This document shows positions 57,965 to 64,000 of a stretch of DNA of 64,000 nucleotides, one piece after another (within the stretch, counting starts at the first letter, position 1; each line of letters opens with the position of its first letter). The notes beneath the pieces are model-generated. The model was not told the origin of the DNA and searched no databases. It saw only the letters and a program-made list of their open reading frames with translations. Position numbers and translations under genes: made by a program. Origin of the DNA: Plectrocnemia conspersa (lineage: Eukaryota > Arthropoda > Insecta > Trichoptera > Polycentropodidae); the NCBI GenBank assembly GCA_009617715.1, contig VTFK01000052.1, positions 310,001 to 374,000 of the forward strand, written 5' to 3'.

Positions 57965-59665
57965 AGACACGGGATCGTAAAAATAATCGTGTACATTTCA
58001 AGTTTTCAGAAATGTCCACTTAACAAGTAACCGTTAAGTGAGTACTATTTAACGACAATATATCTACGCTGCTAAGCCTTATGGCCATCGGACGTTACGT
58101 AACGTACTACGGCGTTTTCCCGAAACGGCCCTGGAATACGCGCTTGAATGTTACATAAGCCTAACGCGAAATACCACCCTGACAACACATTCTTCTATAT
58201 ATACAAATATTTTATCCATTCGTGACAAATTTAATACATAAATAATAACACTATAAGCTAATTTTTGCGATCTAGAAAAATAATATATTTATATGTATTT
58301 AGTACAAAAAAAAAAATAGTGAAAATTTTAAGATCGGAATAAATTTGTTTATTAGCGAAATGTTAAGTTAAATATTTTGTATTCAATACAAAATTCGCAA
58401 AAGTATGATATATATAATATTATAGCATAGTTTAATATAGTTAATATATACAATTAGGTATTGTAGTCGATGACATCAATTTTTTATTTGGAAACCATTT
58501 TATTATTTAGCTATCGTCATTCATTAAAACAAAAAAATCTATTGGTCAAGTAAATTGAGAATAACTTAATGATACTATCAACAAATCACAAGATAATAGT
58601 GATTGACTTTATCAAACGCCTTTTCAAAATCTGCGTTTAAAAATCCACTGTTACACCAGAGCACAATGATTTCAAAACAAAGTTTAAAAAAACCATCAGG
58701 TTAGTAACAGCTGATTGAAATTGACTGAAACCATTACTCTTTTTTATGAAAAATGGTAGACTTTAGAGCATTTCTAGAACTGTAGAATACAAGAAAATCT
58801 CAAAATAAAATTAAATATAAACCAAAGAGTGTTTAAAATACAATCAATTAATCTTATTATTGAATTTATGAGGCAAAAAAAATTTAAAAAATTGAGCATA
58901 GCGAAATAATGAATTTGTGAATCGACGTACAAACTTTTATAAATTATTAAAGAAGAAAAATTGTAGCGATTTTATTACCAAAACTTTACTTTTTCACATT
59001 ACAAATATATAGTATGTAATTCAATAAATAGATACGTTTGAGTATTTCTTTAAAATAAAATATTCTAAAATGTAAAGACTTAATTTTTTGTGAAATGAAT
59101 ATTTTTTTATGGATATTTATTTATACATAAAATAAAACTTGGGGCTTCTAGAGGACAACGCAAATAACATATAATTTACACATATTGCAAAATTACTCCA
59201 AGTAACATAAATTTTATAAATTATCTTGAAAATTAGATTATAACATACATATATTAATAAGATATTTTAATTTTAATTAACATGAAATAATATTTCTACT
59301 AATTTTCATGTGTTTTAACTATTAAAATACAATAAATATATTAATATTAATGGGTACGCGTGACGCGTAATAGCTAACAATATTTCCTCAATAAACTGTA
59401 TTGACACACCAGACGTTTTTAATTAGTAATTCACACCAATGTGTAAATATTAACATATTTTTTTAAATGACCTATATTACAAGGTTTTACAATCTTAGCG
59501 AATTCAGTGGTTAAAAATCTTTTTGCACGAGCCTATATCTTTATAATTAATCAGTTCCGCTGATCCGACTTTGAATAATGAATCGATCGCTATGTATGTA
59601 ATTTACTAAATTGCTATAAAGCACTACTCTTTTTCGCCAGTGTGCAAAAATTTGACCTAAATGTG
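57965..59665. other. AT-rich non-coding DNA with one GC-richer patch
   Basis: No gene is recognised. 58060-58190 has balanced composition and includes the perfect 14-bp palindrome ACGTTACGTAACGT (58092-58105). GGGTACGCGTGACGCGTAAT near 59350 is another short CpG-rich spot. Confidence 0.4.
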
Positions 59666-59669
59666 TTTT

Positions 59670-59725
59670 TTATAGTGGTAGTAGTGCGCCACTGCTGCAA
59701 AAGCACTCAGTTCGAATCACGACTT
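59670..59725 (+). repeat. tRNA-like / SINE-like fragment with B-box
   Basis: TAGTGGTAGTAGTGCGCCAC (59674-59693) looks like a tRNA A-box region and GTTCGAATC (59711-59719) is a perfect B-box, at tRNA-like spacing. The acceptor stem does not close, so this is a tRNA-derived SINE head or tRNA pseudogene rather than a working tRNA. No poly-A or body shared with the 43081 fragment was identified. Confidence 0.6.
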
Positions 59726-60375
59726 TATAGGTGGGTCATTAAGTGAAAAGTTTGCAAGTATATGTGCTGCAATGAAAATTTTTGCATGTGTGTGTTTAAT
59801 TTTTTAGTGTCTATTCAGTGCAAATTGAAGTGCTATCTCGCTTTCACATGTATGCAAATGTGTGCAGGTCAGTAGAAAGCTAAGGGTAGGTTTAAAATGT
59901 AGACAATATGAACAATAAAATATATTTTTTTAAATACATATATATTATATATGTATTATATATTACTACACACTAAGCACAATCATTAGAACAACTCAAA
60001 TAAAAATAAAAATAATAATATTCTAGTATTTTAAAAAAAAAATGCTTAATAAATACAGGCTTAAAAAAAGGAGCCCTTTGTGATAAAATATTTTTACGAT
60101 CTACTATATATAGTTTATTTTTGTTATATTTTTTTGCTATAGTATATTTTTTAGTTATATTTTTAATAAAGTTGTTGTTAATTAAAAAATTTTTAATACA
60201 AAAATAATACTATTATATACATTGCGTATGCCTAGATTATAACCCTTTTCATGCTTAAAATTTTATTATAAAACTAAAAATACAATATAAATCGTTGGTT
60301 ACAATCCTGTTACAATTTGAGTGATAGAAAAAGTAAAAGGAAAATAAAAACACATCGTATTAAGTATACTTAACA
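59726..60375. other. AT-rich non-coding DNA
   Basis: No gene or repeat end recognised. Confidence 0.5.
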
Positions 60376-60377
60376 GC

Positions 60378-60462
60378 TTAACGGCCGAGGACTCGTATAC
60401 GAGTCTTGCAAGAACATTGTTTAGTGGCCGTGAACTCAGGCATGGGTCCTGCGTAATGCGTT
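60378..60462. repeat. Possible piggyBac-type terminus at a TTAA
   Basis: A TTAA at 60378-60381 is followed by CGGCCGAGGACTCGTATACG, which holds the perfect palindrome GACTCGTATACGAGTC, then a second, diverged unit GGCCGTGAACTCAGGCATGG about 45 bp later. PiggyBac-like elements end at TTAA and often have palindromic GGGTCxxATATxxGACCC-like motifs just inside. The usual CCC start is missing. The placement downstream of the transposase relic on its strand supports the idea; it remains an inference. Confidence 0.4.
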
Positions 60463-61175
60463 TTCATTTATTAAAAAAATACTGGGATTCTATCAAGTCT
60501 ACCTCTATATGATAATCAAAGATGGTAGTATACTAATTCTACGTACTAGCAAATAAAGAAATTTACTTCAAATTTTTGTATAAAAAGTCGTCTTATTTCA
60601 TTGCGACGCAATGCAATAATACGTCGCCTTTTTGGGGCACGTGAAATTTTTTTTGAAGAGTATGAACCATACTTATTTATTTTATCAAAATTACTGTTTT
60701 ATGTTACACTTCTTGAACAGAAATAAATTTGAGGGGCAAACTGGCTGGCTAGGTACAATCCAATCAAAAGAAATAGAAACATCCCGGTTGATAGTACATC
60801 AATTAAAAAATTCTGTATGTTATTGCAAAATTAAAAAGTAAAATTGTTACGGTACATATAAATTAGATAACACAGTAATCAAAGAGCTTCCAAAAAATAT
60901 CATCACAGATTAAGAAATCAAGGGGGAAAAGCTACAATTCGGATAAATTGTCGCTGTATTAGTTTATTGTAAAATATTTGAAAAAAAAAAATATAAATGC
61001 ACTTAAAAAAATATTCATGAACGAATAAATATGTATTTTTCATTCCTAATATTTTGGGTAAATTGAAAATTGTCCCACTGGTAACAATTGTTAAAATGCT
61101 TCTAATGTTTAAATGCTTCTATAAATTTTTGTATTAACGATTTATAAAAAATATCCGTTTATAATATAGTAATAT
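60463..61175. other. AT-rich DNA, possibly piggyBac 3' region
   Basis: No gene is recognised. The 69-codon plus-strand frame at 60632-60841 matches no family I know. If 60378 is a true end, this is the untranslated part of the piggyBac relic. Confidence 0.35.
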
Positions 61176-61179
61176 AATT

Positions 61180-62075
61180 TGCACTCTACCAAATTTTTCG
61201 GCGTCCTTTTTCTGCTTACAACTGTCACAGACACATTTATTTTCATCATTACACTTATAAACCACACTATATTACTATTTATATTTATTTTTATTATTTA
61301 CACTTTTTTTTTACTTACACTGTTCACATTTTTTGATACGTATAAAAACATATGTCAACATGATGAGGATTTTCACAATTTCTGCACATGCTGTATCTTT
61401 CCTTATTCCATATACAGAACAAGCATAACATATTCTTCTCACATTTTATTTTTATTTGCACACTTTTTATTTTTATTTGCTGATGGTTTTAAGCTTATCC
61501 GAAAGCCTTTCTGGTGGATCGACAGCAGTAGACACTGATGAAATGTCTTCAGAATCGATAGATTTCACTGAATTCTGCATTCAACCTTTAACCTTACTCA
61601 CAATTTAATTTGACTGTTACGTTTCAAATTTTGATAGACACTAAAACGAACAAAACAATGCGCATTGAAATAAATAAAAAACATTTTTTGTTTATTCCAT
61701 TGTTTTTTTTGAAAAATTACGTAACTAGGTACATATTGATCAGTGCGATCAACACCTCATATATTTATTGTGAGGCTGGTCGTTCTGGTTTTTTCCCCGT
61801 GTCTATCATCTGGCTGTTACGAAAGGTAGATATCATTCTGAAACATCTTTTCTTATATGTTTTTCAAATTTGGATAAGCGTTTTACCTTTTCTGCCATGT
61901 TCATCTGTTGGGGCCTTAATTTTACATTTTTGTGATTCTGGCAGACCCCTATTTTTCTGGATTGGTCCACAAAGTTCTGTTTTCCGTAAAAATTAATATT
62001 TTGCAAGTAAAATGCTAATATAAAAATTGTCAGCATAAACATTTTTTGCCATTATTATGCAAAATCGCCCATCCA
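61180..62075 (-). pseudogene. piggyBac-like transposase, C-terminal relic
   Basis: Minus-strand motifs in the order of a piggyBac enzyme: VYADNFYISILLAK (about 62005-62043, second catalytic Asp), RKTELCG then QKNRGLPES (about 61930-61985), THGEKT (about 61790-61810), GVDRTDQYVPSY (about 61720-61757, the MGGVDxxD box with the third Asp), WNKQKMFFIYF, and near 61380-61410 a Cys-rich end with CSVYGIRKDTA and CRNCENPHH. Frames change several times and stops occur. The N-terminal half (about 300 residues) is not visible beyond 62080. The plus-strand 119- and 128-codon frames here are antisense shadows. Confidence 0.88.
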
Positions 62076-62079
62076 CCAA

Positions 62080-62685
62080 GCAAAGCTCAGCAAAAAAAAC
62101 CCCGGGCGGTAAGCTGTTAAAATCTGAAACAATTAAAATGTGTTCTTATGCTCTAAATCAATGTGCATTGACCTTTTGCGCTTATGTAAATTAAACGTTG
62201 CTTTGATACATGAAATAATTGGATAAGTGCGGTATAAAAACTACATGTTTCGATTATTATTTTTGATGACTTAAACTTAAATATGTATAGCAATATTACC
62301 CACCCCTAGCAAGCATATTTTTTAATTTTTTGCTTTATCATAATGATTTTATTTTTGTAAAAAGCGCACTTTTTTAATTAAATATCAGTCTGGTAGTAGT
62401 AATGGCAGCAAGCCTTTCATATGTTTTTTAAATTTAAGCTTCAGTCAAGAGTTTTGGTATAATATTTTTTTAAATCTACGTAAACAATGTGATGTTGACT
62501 AAAACTCATGGTGATGAATTTTTGCAGTTTTGCATTTTTTTGTAAAAGAACAGATAATAAATGTTTTAAGATAAGTATCCCCGGGAAACAAAATTAAAGT
62601 AAGCCTCAAAAACATGTTATTTATCTCACAAAATTTTAAACGCAATGTAATTTTTATATATTAGTACAGTTTTATGTTAAATTTA
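62080..62685. other. Non-coding DNA
   Basis: Probably contains the vanished N-terminal part of the piggyBac gene, but no motif could be read. CCCCGGGCGG near 62100 is an isolated GC-rich spot. Confidence 0.4.
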
Positions 62686-62689
62686 TTAA

Positions 62690-64000
62690 TACATACCATG
62701 TATTCTGCAGCATATGCCAGTTATTATTCAACCAAAAAAGTTTTTGTTAAAAGAATTTAGTTCAAACTGCTTTATGTCAGAGCAAGTCAGTATATTCGGC
62801 TTCCATTTAAAATAAAAAAGAGTCATTGTACTGACGTCGGTTAATGACAGCGAATAAAGTTTACCGCTGACACAAATAATTCAGTCGCACATGATAGATG
62901 GAGATATTTCCCACACAATGAATAATCAGTCTTGGAACACATTTTATTTTCACAAGCTATATATTTTTTCCATCTAAGCCTCAACTTGTTCTGCGCATAT
63001 TTTTTAACACGACCGGATGTGACGCATTTTAGTCGATTTCACTTCAGAATGTACATTGTTAACGTTTTCTCAACTTTATTAACCTTTCCCTTACTGTGCC
63101 AAATAATTCCGCGCGTTACTGTGCTGTGTAGTATATACACATTCAAAAATGAATGATTTCTAATTGGAATATTCATAAATATCGCTTTAATTATTTATAG
63201 TTTAGATCAACGTGCAATAATAATTAAAATTAAATTGCTGAAAATATAAAAAAATTGCATTAAATACTATTCTACACCTAGTGAGCTATTTTCCCTTTTG
63301 CTCGCTCGCGTATTAAGTGACGAGAGTGAGTGAGAGATTCCCGCACACTTTATATATAACAAGGGGCTACAAATTATTTATTATTTTTTAATATTAAATA
63401 TTAAAAATAATATGTATTGTATATACAAAAAATTATATTGAACAATGGCTTAAAATATAAAATTTCTAACTCCATATTTGACAACTTTACAGGTGAAACA
63501 ATATACGCTATTTTTTAAAATGTAATTGATTTAATTTTACATAGAGCACCTCAAAGAGTCGAATAAAATTGGGAACCATAATTTTTTTTAGAAACAAATA
63601 CTATGCTATTTAATTGGCTATTGATGTTACTCACAATGTGCTCAACCCGTCTTGCCAAAATATTGATTTTTTTCAAGGCACATTTCTTCGCCTGCAACAA
63701 TCAAACATTACTTTATTAATTTACGTTTACAATAAATGCGTTTTATTAAATAATTTATAAATGAGCTACACTTGTACTGACTTCAGTCAGCCCACATAAT
63801 TTTTATTTTCGTAAAAAAATGTATGTCACAAACAATTTTGTCTTAAACTTTTCAATTTATCTGATCGTTGTGAATATCGTATCTGTCAATAACAATGTAT
63901 ATTGTATTCTTTTAGTACATACATAAGATAATTGCACAATAAAAATATTTTGTCTAATTCACTCCACTCAGTATAAGTCTTATGGTGACATGATAAATAT
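62690..64000. mobile_element. Second copy of the 22391-type non-autonomous hAT
   Basis: Shared landmarks with 22540-23408 and 25100-25200, in the same order and orientation: CTGCAGCATATG/CTGCAGCTTATT; ACCGCTGACA...ATTCAG; TCGATTTCACTTCAGAATGT; ACTATGCTATTTAATTGGCT; TTACTCACAATGTGCTCAA; TCTGATCGT...GAATATCGT; ATTGCACAATAAAAATA; CTAATTCA; TGACATGATAAATA at the window edge. The left end is not visible and the right end lies beyond the window. No transposase is seen. The Tigger present in the other copy is absent here. Confidence 0.8.

Noticed and set aside
61179..61996. 119- and 128-codon plus-strand frames
   Set aside because: Antisense to the piggyBac transposase relic, which explains the conserved motifs here.
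1..64000. CRISPR arrays, operons, riboswitches, prokaryotic promoters
   Set aside because: No spaced direct repeats or bacterial-type genes; the composition and transposon content are those of animal nuclear DNA.

Overview
This window looks like AT-rich nuclear DNA from an insect. No intact host protein-coding gene is visible in 64 kb. The assignment rests on the mix of transposon families and on the base composition: hAT elements of the ZBED5-like and ZMYM1-like types, a Tigger/pogo element, Tc1/mariner, piggyBac, and jockey-like and RTE-like LINEs. A hemipteran such as an aphid would fit, but nothing here proves it. The window is best read as intergenic or intronic DNA that has collected mobile elements of several ages.

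Layout, left half. A decayed hAT MITE lies at 1.4-1.9 kb, a GC-richer unique block at 2.7-3.1 kb and a dead Tc1-like transposase at 3.9-4.9 kb. From 5.6 to 10.2 kb there is a layered hAT pile-up. Two hAT elements (6034-8024 and 8033-10159) sit side by side in the same 8-bp target, leaving three copies of it. A third, non-autonomous hAT (9124-9966) sits inside the transposase of the second. The flank they landed in carries the C-terminal end of a still older hAT. A broken transposase-like gene of a family I cannot name lies at 12.9-14.4 kb. A long-hairpin repeat (copy A) covers 18.2-19.5 kb. A hAT coding relic follows at 21.5-22.3 kb, then a non-autonomous hAT (22391-25428) that was split by a Tigger element (23409-25099). 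A jockey-type LINE fragment lies at 28.7-29.9 kb between what look like mariner terminal repeats.

Layout, right half. The only strong CpG island, at 36.8-37.5 kb, is followed on the + strand by A-rich DNA, a TA microsatellite and a GTAAGT donor-like site. It is the best candidate for a host promoter or non-coding first exon. Hairpin repeat copies B (39.3-40.7 kb) and C (47.4-48.6 kb) flank a hAT MITE (41029-41644) and a ZMYM1-like hAT C-terminus (44.6-45.0 kb). LINE reverse-transcriptase relics lie at 51, 52.6-53.2 and 55.6-58.0 kb; the last is on the minus strand and is split by about 1.5 kb of extra DNA. A piggyBac transposase relic lies at 61.2-62.1 kb. A second copy of the 22.4-kb non-autonomous hAT runs off the right edge; it shows what the first copy looked like before Tigger inserted.

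The most unusual items are the three-copy repeat with a hairpin of about 230 nt, the twice-used hAT target, the Tigger/hAT nest with a natural empty site, and the isolated CpG island. Protein relics were recognised by eye from translated motifs, without a database search, so family names are given at the level the motifs allow.
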